Below, piece by piece: positions 1 to 5,863 of a stretch of 5,972 nt of DNA. The position numbers were made by a program, and so were the translations under genes. The DNA comes from Oligoflexia bacterium. Its GTDB lineage: Bacteria > Bdellovibrionota > UBA1018. The notes under the pieces are model-generated. The model was not told the DNA's origin. It worked only from the letters and a program-made list of their open reading frames with translations, and did not search any database. Position 1 is the stretch's first letter, and every line of letters starts with the position of its first letter. The stretch covers positions 1-5,972 of the forward strand of contig CAINWE010000473.1 of the NCBI GenBank assembly GCA_903854365.1, read 5' to 3'.

Positions 1-23
1 CAAGCAAAGTGAGTTCACCTTTA

Positions 24-104
24 TCAGAGACGCGAAACCACTCGCTGATACAAAAAACTACTTAGAGGCCCCACACTTCCCCAAAAATATTGGAAAGTCG
101 ACAT
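24..104 (-). CDS. Doubtful 26-residue small ORF
   Basis: An ATG at 102-104 opens 26 codons ending in TGA at 24-26. An AGGA sequence that overlaps the stop codon of the preceding 111-residue gene sits 8 nt upstream, so translational coupling is possible. The peptide starts MSTFQYFWGS and is rich in aromatic and hydrophobic residues, with no recognisable domain. Another minus-strand frame stays open from a TAA near position 65 to the left window edge and reads ...EWFRVSDKGELTLL, without a visible start codon. The real gene here could therefore lie in that frame, or a frameshift could join the two. This is a guess based on an SD-like site and spacing only. Confidence 0.2.
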   Translation of the reverse strand: MSTFQYFWGSVGPLSSFLYQRVVSRL

Positions 105-114
105 AAAAACTATC

Positions 115-450
115 CTAATCGTGAATGAGCTCGTCCAACTCCTTCAACATAAATCGAAGCCTCGAGTGGAGTTGACTCAAAGAATTTAAATTCTGCCTCA
201 AGCTCTCGATCGACTCGTGCGATGACGACCCTGAAGCTAAGAGCGAGCTTGATACATAAGGAGAAATAACAAATCGAGAGTCAGCCTGACGCAGATCTTC
301 CGCCTTCAATACCCGACCTGATGTTACTTTTCGTCCATCTAGCCGAGTTGAGTTTTGCACAATAGAAGCTGCAATTTTCTCACTGGTATCTAACCCATGA
401 CCCCTATCGACTAACCTGAGCTTCGACTCGCCCTTTTTATTTACCGACAT
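115..450 (-). CDS. Hypothetical 111-residue protein with C-terminal leucine coiled coil
   Basis: I do not recognise this protein. The start is set at the ATG at 448-450, because GAGGAG lies 5 nt upstream; a longer reading from a TTG at 525 would run over that ribosome binding site and adds a segment with no family feature. The N-terminal ~75 residues are polar and basic (MSVNKKGESK...), with a Ser-rich stretch near residues 67-78 that looks like a flexible linker. Residues 79-111 form a clean predicted coiled coil: L84, L91, L98 and L105 occupy one heptad position, and L88, H95, L102 and I109 the other. There is no signal peptide or membrane segment. It lies downstream of the FGE-like variable-type gene, where DGR accessory genes are often found. 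It does not look like the Avd four-helix bundle, so any such role is speculative. Confidence 0.6.
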   Translation of the reverse strand: MSVNKKGESKLRLVDRGHGLDTSEKIAASIVQNSTRLDGRKVTSGRVLKAEDLRQADSRFVISPYVSSSLLASGSSSHESIESLRQNLNSLSQLHSRLRFMLKELDELIHD

Positions 451-563
451 GCACACTCCTCGCTGATCACCCAGCTCTCGAAAACGCTCTACTTGGGGAC
501 TCCAACAACAATCCACACGAGTCAACTAAAGCAATACAAGTGCCAGCGAAAACGATCGAAAAA

Positions 564-569
564 ATTATA
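564..569 (-). promoter_or_regulatory. Candidate -10 box for the 111-residue gene
   Basis: The minus strand carries a perfect TATAAT here, inside the 238-nt gap between the FGE-like gene and the coiled-coil gene. At 17-nt spacing the -35 hexamer would be TAGCTG, a poor match. Transcription would start near 557, leaving a ~107-nt leader before the ATG at 450. The evidence is the hexamer and its position only; AT-rich DNA yields such matches by chance. Confidence 0.3.
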
Positions 570-674
570 AATTCAGCTCTTCATTTCAGCTATTTACGTC
601 AGCCATCAAGAATCACCCCCAACAAACCCCTGTCCACGGATTAGACATCTGTCGAAAAGATTGGGAAAATTCGT

Positions 675-692
675 GCAGGTTAACGAACCTAC
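675..692 (-). other. Hairpin overlapping the stop codon of the FGE-like gene
   Basis: On the minus strand GTAGGTT pairs with AACCTGC around a CGTT tetraloop. This makes a 7-bp stem with one T-G wobble, and it contains the TAG stop codon. A competing stem, TTCGT with ACGAA (670-687), uses the same bases and is followed by TTTT. In characterised DGRs such as that of Bordetella phage BPP-1, a hairpin or cruciform just past the variable region promotes homing. The position fits that role, but a weak transcription terminator is an equally simple reading. Confidence 0.4.
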
Positions 693-2380
693 GACAAGTC
701 CTCGACGAGTCGGCAGCCAATATCGGCGTAGCGGTATTCAGTCAGGCTGCCGCCAGGATGAGACGACTGAGTGTAGCCGGCAGAACTACTGAAAGACCCC
801 CCCCGGAGAACACCATTGGAGCTTCGGCTCCAGACATTGCCGATCGGATGAATCAATCCAAAGGAGTTTTGAGAATCAGCCAAGACCCGGCCTGGTAAGC
901 ACTCTCTTACGCCGTGAGCATGTCCACCTGAATTAGAATTAACCCATGCACGATATCGAAGTTCTGCCCCACTCTCTCCAAAATAATACCTCGTAACAAC
1001 GATGGGACCCGTTGCTTGGTCGCCCTGTCGATCTCGCCCTCGAATCGCATACTCCACTTCGCTCTCTGTCGGGAGCCTGAAGTGTTTCCCGGTTTGAGTA
1101 TTCAGAGCTGCAATGAATTCTTGATCCTCTCCTAAAGTCGTATTCGTCAGTGGGAGATCAGGATTAGCCTGCCATCGTGCCAGCAGCTCCACCCTTTCTG
1201 CCGGACCCAGCGGCCAACCGCTGAGACTCAGATCCGGGTACTCGCCCATCACGGCTCGATACAACCCAACCGTAACCGGGGTGTCACTCATGCGGAAGGC
1301 TCGCATCGGACCGCGAATCGAAGTCTCTAGCCCGCGCGCTGCCAGAACCGCCTGCAAATGAGCTGCATCTGCGGCGGTCACTGCTGGCAGCTGCACCAGA
1401 TTGACACTCGCCAATAACTCGGCATTGAACTCCGGAGGATACACAAAACCCGCGGTCCACTCATCCCGATCCAAAAGCGTTTCCATCACTGGATCGAGCT
1501 GCGACAACAAAGCATCTCGCTCAATCGCGGGATGCACTGCCAAAACACGAGTGATCAGACGCTCTCGATAGTGATCCAGATCATGGTTCGCACCAGCGCC
1601 TGAAGCACCCGCCACTCCACCAGCAAACTCGGCCTCCTCCGCAAGAACCTGCGAGATTCTCTGCCGATCGGCAGCGGGCATCTCCCGAGCCAAGGTTAGG
1701 TGAGTCTCCAAGATCGCATTCGTAATCAGGGCCGGCGACGGGGCAGCCGCATTCAGGTGCACGTCCGGATGCAACTGATCCAAGTGCTCTAATAATCGCT
1801 TAAATTGCCCCATTTGACAGGTGGGACGATCCATATCCTCATCAAGGCGCCAATCAATCGCCCCCCCAGGCAAAGAGTCATTATGCGCCCTTTGACAAGT
1901 TGCCAAAGCCTCTAAGAATCCCCACTTTCGATCCTGTCGATCTTGCTTCGTAGCAAAATACTGACGATCCTGCGCAGCGACCCACGCCAAAGCCTCCACT
2001 TGCCAGCTATTCAATCCGGACTGCATCGGATCGTAAGTTCTAGGCTGGGCCATATAGCGAAAAGCCGCTTCTTTTTTGAGATCAGCCTCTGGCCCGCGCA
2101 CTTCTGTTTGAAAATGAGCGATCCGGGCGGCCGCATCCCAATGGTAACCGCTTGCTAGAGGCACAGCATGGGGATAGCGCTCCTCGAGTCGATTTAACGA
2201 TTGAAGGTACCTGACCGTCGTCTCTCGAGTCATGATCGATTCGCGCGCATCCCAATCATTCGCCCCTTGAACTTGTTGAATCACCAACTTGCGAGCCTGA
2301 TTCCGCGCGACCGCCGAAGCTCTCCACTCCGCAAGCTGAGCAGCGCTTGGCGGCGCCTCTCCGGCTGGCAGATGCCCCAC
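689..2380 (-). CDS. FGE/SUMF1-like (C-type-lectin fold) protein with DGR-type variable C-terminus; 5' end interrupted
   Basis: The open frame encodes 563 residues from a GTG at 2378-2380. Residues ~1-350 are largely helical and Gln/Arg-rich with no domain I recognise; C162 and C188 could form a disulfide. Residues ~360-560 form a formylglycine-generating-enzyme-like domain: TPVTVGLYRAVMG (368-380), FRLPTESEVEYAIRG (434-448), NSFGL with IGNVW (505-517) and LRGGSF (525-530), then R550-x3-IGCRLV. The family's catalytic cysteine pair just after the GGSW motif is absent (SSSAGYTQ here), and the usual W-E-W loop is shortened, so binding rather than sulfatase activation is expected. Residues 526-557 match DGR target-protein variable regions. 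GTG follows directly on an in-frame TAA, and the same frame upstream encodes a signal peptide, so the natural start was probably at 2479. Without that leader the product would stay cytoplasmic. M50 (ATG near 2233) is another possible start, but it has no clear SD. Confidence 0.7.
   Translation of the reverse strand: MGHLPAGEAPPSAAQLAEWRASAVARNQARKLVIQQVQGANDWDARESIMTRETTVRYLQSLNRLEERYPHAVPLASGYHWDAAARIAHFQTEVRGPEADLKKEAAFRYMAQPRTYDPMQSGLNSWQVEALAWVAAQDRQYFATKQDRQDRKWGFLEALATCQRAHNDSLPGGAIDWRLDEDMDRPTCQMGQFKRLLEHLDQLHPDVHLNAAAPSPALITNAILETHLTLAREMPAADRQRISQVLAEEAEFAGGVAGASGAGANHDLDHYRERLITRVLAVHPAIERDALLSQLDPVMETLLDRDEWTAGFVYPPEFNAELLASVNLVQLPAVTAADAAHLQAVLAARGLETSIRGPMRAFRMSDTPVTVGLYRAVMGEYPDLSLSGWPLGPAERVELLARWQANPDLPLTNTTLGEDQEFIAALNTQTGKHFRLPTESEVEYAIRGRDRQGDQATGPIVVTRYYFGESGAELRYRAWVNSNSGGHAHGVRECLPGRVLADSQNSFGLIHPIGNVWSRSSNGVLRGGSFSSSAGYTQSSHPGGSLTEYRYADIGCRLVEDLS
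692..815 (-). other. Putative DGR variable region (VR)
   Basis: This segment encodes residues 523-563 of the FGE-like protein. Between the LRGGSF anchor and the IGCRLV end, 20 of 24 codons (531-554) end in C or T, while their first two positions vary widely (AGT, TCT, GGC, TAC, ACT, CAT, CCT, AGC, GCC, GAT). That is the pattern expected when AAC/AAT codons of a template repeat are randomised at adenines. The residue layout aligns with the known SWNNNA...RNNNIGFR-type variable ends of FGE-fold DGR targets. No template repeat is present in the window, so the assignment rests on family knowledge and codon pattern, not on a TR-VR comparison. Confidence 0.5.
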
Positions 2381-2479
2381 TTAGACTGGACCTGACTGTG
2401 GGTGGTGTAAAGCCCATGCAGAGCTCGCCCCGATGAAACAAAAAACACAAAATAATACTTTACTTAAAGAATTTCTCAT
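2381..2479 (-). pseudogene. Detached signal-peptide start of the FGE-like gene
   Basis: An ATG at 2477-2479 opens 32 codons: a short basic n-region (MRNSLSK), a hydrophobic core and AXA-type cleavage site (VLFCVFCFIGASSAWA), then LHHPQSGPV and a TAA at 2381-2383. The next codon, GTG at 2378-2380, begins the long FGE-like frame in exactly the same phase. A secretory leader directly and in phase ahead of a large frame with no good start of its own indicates one gene of about 596 sense codons split by a nonsense codon. No strong SD is visible before the ATG. Alternatives are stop readthrough, termination-reinitiation, or a base-call error (for example CAA, GAA or AAA read as TAA). Confidence 0.6.
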
Positions 2480-2532
2480 ACGCTGTCGATTATGGAAACC
2501 AGGGTAACAACCGGATACTGAGGAGCCCGGCG

Positions 2533-2856
2533 CTAATCGGCTTGCTTCTTTTTCTTTGGCTTGAATCGAATATTCATTTCCAACTGAATTTCGTTATGGG
2601 TCAGCATCTCTTGAACCAACTCCGCAACGTCCACCTTCTCCATCACTCGCGAAATCACCTCATTGGAAAAACTTCTCAAAAATTCTGCCTTCGTTTTGTT
2701 AGCAGATTCAAGAATAGCAATCAAAAGCTCTTTAGGGAGTTTAAACTCAGAAACCAGTCCACGCAGGCTTTCCTCAGTCAGAAAAATCGCCCCCACTCCG
2801 ACAGTGAGGACCTTCTTCATCAGCTCAGCTGCTTTCGATTGAATATCGTCGCTCAT
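2533..2856 (-). CDS. Small helical phasin-like protein
   Basis: The product has 107 residues and is predicted all-helical. Its start (SKAAELMKKVLTVGVGAIFLTEESLRGLV, residues ~7-35, here broken by nothing but listed for its pattern of small and hydrophobic residues) resembles the N-terminus of the short 'polyhydroxyalkanoate synthesis regulator phasin' family: KK-x-LxxGxGA followed by LTEE. The middle (residues ~40-90) is amphipathic helix, and the tail is strongly basic (KPKKKKQ, 99-105). There is no signal peptide. The ATG overlaps the stop of the upstream SRPBCC gene by ATGA, so translation is coupled to it, and it is the last gene of the operon. A granule- or membrane-surface role beside a lipid-binding protein is plausible, but no PHA genes are in view. 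The family assignment is tentative; 'conserved hypothetical' is the safe label. Confidence 0.75.
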   Translation of the reverse strand: MSDDIQSKAAELMKKVLTVGVGAIFLTEESLRGLVSEFKLPKELLIAILESANKTKAEFLRSFSNEVISRVMEKVDVAELVQEMLTHNEIQLEMNIRFKPKKKKQAD

Positions 2857-3290
2857 CGATTCGAGTTCGCTCTTTTTTCAAAGCTCTTCACCATGCCCGC
2901 CAAACTCCCTTTCACCAAGCGATTCAGAATAAAACTAGGCACCGGAACCTTAAACTCAACCTCGATGGAATAGGACACATCGGATTTACCGGCTCCGGCC
3001 GATTTCACTTCCCATCGTCCTATATTTTTTTTAAAAAAATTACTCTCCACAAGAGACCACTCGACTCGTCCCGATTTCAAATCATGCTTATGGTCCAGCG
3101 TGTAAGTAATCTCTTGGGACATCACAGTCACTTCATATTGCACACGGAGCAAATCTGAACTTGACTGACTCAGCACGCGAACAGAGCGACAGCCGTCCAC
3201 GAACTCAGGATAGGCCTCATACTGAGAAATCACCCGGAGAAGCTTCTGCTCATCGACTAAAAGAACTTCACGGAATTCTGCTTGTGCCAT
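2853..3290 (-). CDS. SRPBCC / COQ10-START-like lipid-binding protein
   Basis: The product has 145 residues, the usual size for a single-domain helix-grip (START/Bet v1-like) protein. The pattern near the N-terminus, YEAYPEFVDGCRSVRVL (residues 24-40), is the typical COQ10/RatA/polyketide-cyclase signature in which a helix-turn precedes the first long strand. Alternating strands follow (LLRVQYEVTVM, ITYTLDHKHD, GRVEWSLVES, SDVSYSIEVEFKVP), then a C-terminal helix (FILNRLVKGSLAGMVKSFEKRA, about 120-141) that closes the hydrophobic cavity. The likely role is binding a lipid, isoprenoid or quinone; no catalytic residues can be assigned. The protein is cytoplasmic. The start ATG is 3 nt past the glpX stop, with GAGGT about 9 nt upstream inside glpX. 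It overlaps the downstream small gene by 4 nt. RatA-type toxin function cannot be excluded from sequence alone. Confidence 0.8.
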   Translation of the reverse strand: MAQAEFREVLLVDEQKLLRVISQYEAYPEFVDGCRSVRVLSQSSSDLLRVQYEVTVMSQEITYTLDHKHDLKSGRVEWSLVESNFFKKNIGRWEVKSAGAGKSDVSYSIEVEFKVPVPSFILNRLVKGSLAGMVKSFEKRANSNR

Positions 3291-3293
3291 AAA

Positions 3294-4247
3294 CTAGTAC
3301 CTCGGTTTCCGATCAAAATGATGTTCTGCTTCAATCCAGCGCACCGTCCCCGACTCGGACCTCATCACCACGGAATGAGTGGTCGCTCCGCCACTGGAGA
3401 ATTTTACCCCATCTAAAAACGCGCCCTGAGTCACCCCAGTCGCACAAAACATCACAGGTCCGCTCGCTAGGTCGTGAATCGAGTAAGTCCGCTCCAAATT
3501 TTGAATCCCCATTCTCCTAGCTCGGTCTTTCTCAAGATCATTCCTAAACACTAACCGACCTTGAAAATCTCCGCCCATGCATCGGAGTGCTGCCGCCGCG
3601 ATTACCCCCTCAGGAGCTCCACCAATTCCCATTAATACGTCAACACCGCTTGATTTCTTACAGGTCGCAATCGCTGCCGAAACGTCCCCATCACCAATGA
3701 GCCAAATCCTCGCTCCACTCTGGCGCACTTCTGCAATCAAATCCGAATGCCGAGGCCGATCTAAAATGACCACCGTGAGATCCTCAAGCAGGCATTTCTT
3801 GGCGGCTGCGATCCTTCTCAGATTCTCGGTAGGACTTAACGAAAGATCCACTACCCCTCTTGCATCCGGGCCGACCGCAATTTTCTGCATGTAGGTATCG
3901 GGTGCGTGCAAAAACTGACCCTCTTCTGCAATAGCAATCACGGCGAGCGAATTACTGCCCCCACTCGCACAAATCGTGGTTCCTTCCAAAGGATCGAGAG
4001 CCAAATCGAGCTTAGGACCTCCGCCTTTGCCGACTTTTTCCCCAATAAACAACATCGGAGCTTCGTCGCGTTCACCTTCCCCAATCACCACTGTCCCATC
4101 AAACTGGATAGAGTTCAGCATCCTCCGCATTGCATCGACTGCTGCGAAATCGGCACTTTTCTCATCTCCCCTGCCCATCCAGCGGGCACTCTCAAGCGCC
4201 GCAGCTTCAGTCACACGAACAAATTCCAGGGCAAAATTTCGATTCAT
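3294..4247 (-). CDS. glpX: Fructose-1,6-bisphosphatase class II
   Basis: This enzyme hydrolyses fructose 1,6-bisphosphate to fructose 6-phosphate in the cytoplasm, the committed step of gluconeogenesis. Some family members also act on sedoheptulose 1,7-bisphosphate. The 317 residues are close to the usual 320-336. The metal and catalytic positions known from E. coli GlpX are conserved at the same numbers: D33, E57 (in IGEGERDEAPM), D85 and E88 (in LDPLEGTT) and E213 (in GIGGAPEG). Other family blocks are SGGSNSLAVIAIAEEG (95-110), HAPDTYMQKIAVG (114-126) and DRPRHSDLI (163-171). The ATG at 4247 has GAGGT 7 nt upstream. It follows the PilZ gene by 16 nt and is followed at 3 nt by the SRPBCC gene, so it lies inside an operon. 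The C-terminus appears intact. No class I FBPase is in the window. Confidence 0.96.
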   Translation of the reverse strand: MNRNFALEFVRVTEAAALESARWMGRGDEKSADFAAVDAMRRMLNSIQFDGTVVIGEGERDEAPMLFIGEKVGKGGGPKLDLALDPLEGTTICASGGSNSLAVIAIAEEGQFLHAPDTYMQKIAVGPDARGVVDLSLSPTENLRRIAAAKKCLLEDLTVVILDRPRHSDLIAEVRQSGARIWLIGDGDVSAAIATCKKSSGVDVLMGIGGAPEGVIAAAALRCMGGDFQGRLVFRNDLEKDRARRMGIQNLERTYSIHDLASGPVMFCATGVTQGAFLDGVKFSSGGATTHSVVMRSESGTVRWIEAEHHFDRKPRY

Positions 4248-4263
4248 AGTCTGACCTCAAAAA

Positions 4264-5001
4264 TTACTTCGAAAACTGACGAGCTGCCCAACTCTTCACA
4301 TCTTCGGGCAGGCGAGAACTCAAGATCACTTTTTTTGCGACCTCTAATCTCTCCCTATCCATACTCGAGTCCGGCTCAAAAAATAAAGTATCTAATCGAA
4401 AAATTCCCTGAGACTCACTCGGCCATTCCGAATTCACTAATCGCCCGGAACGAATTCCCTGTTCGGTATCCCACTGTACTAAGGAGTCCAAAAACCGAAG
4501 CGTCAGCTGATCCAGTTGCCCATCGTTCATCCGCTTAAAACTCAGGTGAGTCCCCGATAAGCCAAAATACCAAAGCAGACTCCGATTTAATGCCGGAAGG
4601 GGCTTCAAGCTGCGCCCCAAGACTTCAGGATCAAAAAAACTCTTCAGTACCTGCCCCCAAGAGGCAGGTGGATCGATGAGCTCGCAGCCCACTCGGTTTC
4701 TAGACAGGTTTCTAATGCAGACTTGAATCAAAAACTTTTCGTCTCTGACCCTCAGTGTCCCGTCGAGTTTCATGCCGACCGAAAAATCAGTCAAATCCGA
4801 CGAATCCACGGTCCAAAGAGCTAGGCCCGACAGAGACAAATCCAACACTGAAAACAGACGTCCAGTCTCTACCAGCTTAAATTGCTCTGTCCCTAGACTG
4901 ATTCTTGGAAGCTGCCTGCGTTCCCTCCCAGAATGTGCTAATGGCTCATCAGCCAAAATGACATCCAAGTGACTGCCGTTCCCATTTTTACGATCCTTCA
5001 T
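4264..5001 (-). CDS. PilZ-domain (c-di-GMP-binding) protein with unrecognised C-terminal region
   Basis: I chose the ATG at 4999-5001 (245 residues), since GAGGG lies 8 nt upstream; an in-frame TTG at 5016 would sit on that SD. Counting from the ATG, R29-x3-R33 (in GRERRQLPRIS) and D54-x-S-x2-G59 (in LDLSLSGLALW) are the two canonical c-di-GMP contact motifs of PilZ, followed by beta strands up to about residue 110 (VGCELIDPP). The remaining ~130 residues include SLLWYFGLSGTHLSFKR and a predicted helical end (ERLEVAKKVILSSRLPEDV...). I cannot assign them to a family. No membrane segment or signal peptide is seen, so it is a cytoplasmic c-di-GMP effector. It is the first gene of the operon with glpX, which suggests, without proof, shared regulation of motility or surface behaviour and carbon flow. 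Confidence 0.85.
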   Translation of the reverse strand: MKDRKNGNGSHLDVILADEPLAHSGRERRQLPRISLGTEQFKLVETGRLFSVLDLSLSGLALWTVDSSDLTDFSVGMKLDGTLRVRDEKFLIQVCIRNLSRNRVGCELIDPPASWGQVLKSFFDPEVLGRSLKPLPALNRSLLWYFGLSGTHLSFKRMNDGQLDQLTLRFLDSLVQWDTEQGIRSGRLVNSEWPSESQGIFRLDTLFFEPDSSMDRERLEVAKKVILSSRLPEDVKSWAARQFSK

Positions 5002-5045
5002 CCGTGGGTCCCTCAAAGACGGTTCAAAAGCTGTTTGATTTTATT

Positions 5046-5065
5046 TTGGGCCATCCTTTGGCCAA
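5046..5065. promoter_or_regulatory. Inverted repeat in the leader region of the PilZ-glpX operon
   Basis: TTGGGCCA and TGGCCAA form a hairpin or dyad with a 5-nt loop and one bulged G, about 35 nt ahead of the SD of the PilZ gene. It could be an operator or a small leader hairpin. Upstream on the minus strand, TATATT and TAATAT are possible -10 boxes (around 5078-5120), but neither has a convincing -35, so I do not place a promoter. The whole 5002-5202 gap holds no other gene. Confidence 0.25.
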
Positions 5066-5159
5066 TATTTCTCAATATATTCTCACCCTTTTAATCGGAA
5101 TTGAACATGATATTACATATGACTCTCACCATCGACTGTGACTGCCAGTGAATTCCCAA

Positions 5160-5173
5160 CAAGGCCCCCCTTG
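5160..5173 (-). terminator. Weak hairpin downstream of the adenosyltransferase gene
   Basis: CAAGG pairs with CCTTG around a four-base loop, ~30 nt after the stop codon. No T-run follows, so it is at best a poor intrinsic terminator and may be chance. Confidence 0.15.
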
Positions 5174-5202
5174 ATCCAACCGAGTCGGACCCAACTTCCG
5201 CG

Positions 5203-5748
5203 TTAGGGTGAAATCCACGGCGTGTCGACTTTGCCTTGAACGTGATTCAGAAAACGAGCTACCACGAAAAGGTAGTCACTTAACCGATTTAAATACTGAA
5301 GCAACACAGGCCTCACGGGCTCGGCCCGATGCAAGGTGACTAACTCCCTTTCCGCACGACGACTCACCGTGCGCGCCACATGCAGCAAAGCAGAAGACAT
5401 CCCACCGCCTGGAAGAATAAACGTCTTGAGCGGCGGCAACACCTGCTCCATCTCATCGATTTCGCGCTCCAATGCGGTCACGTGCACCTCCTCTAAGAGA
5501 GCCGTCGAACCGCGACGATTCCGGGGCGTAGCGAGCTCAGCGCCCATCTGAAACAACTCCCCTTGGACTCGGCTCAATCCAAGCCGCACAACCTCGGGTA
5601 AGCCTGGATCCGCTAACACCATGCCCAACCCGGCATTCAACTCATCCAGAGTTCCATAGGTCCGAATCCTAAGATCGTCCTTAGGAACCCTCACACCTCC
5701 CAGGAGTCCAGTTTCGCCGCGATCTCCGCCCTTCGTATAAATCTTCAT
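5203..5748 (-). CDS. ATP:cob(I)alamin adenosyltransferase, PduO/MMAB type
   Basis: This enzyme transfers the adenosyl group of ATP to cob(I)alamin, making coenzyme B12 (adenosylcobalamin), in the cytoplasm. The 181 residues are typical of the single-domain PduO family. Visible blocks are the N-terminal nucleotide-binding TKGGDRGETGL (5-15), RTYGTLDELNAGLG (29-42), FILPGGG (110-116), ARTVSRRAERE (125-135) and LNRLSDYLFVVAR (153-165); the arginines and the SDYLF segment belong to the active site at the trimer interface. I start at the ATG at 5746-5748, because the family begins with MKIYTKGG. An upstream TTG at 5847 would add 33 unconserved residues and run across both promoters. The gene appears monocistronic, 201 bp ahead of the PilZ gene. 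It implies the host salvages or makes B12 and uses adenosylcobalamin-dependent enzymes encoded elsewhere. Confidence 0.93.
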   Translation of the reverse strand: MKIYTKGGDRGETGLLGGVRVPKDDLRIRTYGTLDELNAGLGMVLADPGLPEVVRLGLSRVQGELFQMGAELATPRNRRGSTALLEEVHVTALEREIDEMEQVLPPLKTFILPGGGMSSALLHVARTVSRRAERELVTLHRAEPVRPVLLQYLNRLSDYLFVVARFLNHVQGKVDTPWISP

Positions 5749-5788
5749 CTTACGTTTGATAGTAGCCGGCCAAAAAAGAATTTCAACG

Positions 5789-5797
5789 ATTTTATCA
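5789..5797 (-). promoter_or_regulatory. Candidate extended -10 promoter for the adenosyltransferase gene
   Basis: The minus strand reads TGATAAAAT, an extended -10 (TGn + TAAAAT), without a good -35 box. Transcription would begin near 5782, giving a ~34-nt leader to the ATG at 5748. This agrees with the short start chosen for that gene. It is back-to-back with the tRNA promoter on the other strand. Confidence 0.35.
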
Positions 5798-5805
5798 GAA
5801 ACCCC

Positions 5806-5834
5806 TTGACCGACCGAGTCGAAATCGATACAAC
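5806..5834 (+). promoter_or_regulatory. Sigma70-type promoter of tRNA-Gly
   Basis: The -35 box TTGACC (5806-5811) and -10 box TACAAC (5829-5834) are separated by exactly 17 nt. The bases after the -10 (ACGGG) form a GC-containing discriminator, as is common for stringently controlled stable-RNA promoters. The predicted start near 5841 lies about 23 nt before the mature tRNA. Confidence 0.65.
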
Positions 5835-5863
5835 ACGGGTCTATCAAGTTTGCTTTTCCAATT

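Noticed and set aside
1..688. DGR template repeat or reverse transcriptase inside the window
   Set aside because: I looked for a second copy of the RGGS...IGxR segment or an AAC-rich version on either strand and for reverse-transcriptase motifs, and saw none.
2256..2450. Minus-strand frame starting with a TTG at 2450, overlapping the 5' part of the FGE-like gene
   Set aside because: It is out of phase with both the signal-peptide leader and the FGE-like frame, is rich in Ser/Arg as expected of an off-frame reading, and has no SD.
2501..2530. CCGG...CCGG hairpin after the phasin-like gene as operon terminator
   Set aside because: The stem is only about 4 bp with a long loop and no T-run, too weak to call.
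3906..4538. 210-codon open frame on the plus strand across glpX and the PilZ gene
   Set aside because: It lies antisense to two well-supported genes, spans their junction, and its translation has no domain-like character; it is a shadow frame.
5749..5847. N-terminal extension of the adenosyltransferase from a TTG
   Set aside because: The family starts at MKIYTKGG. The extension is not conserved-looking and overlaps both the gene's own candidate promoter and the tRNA promoter.
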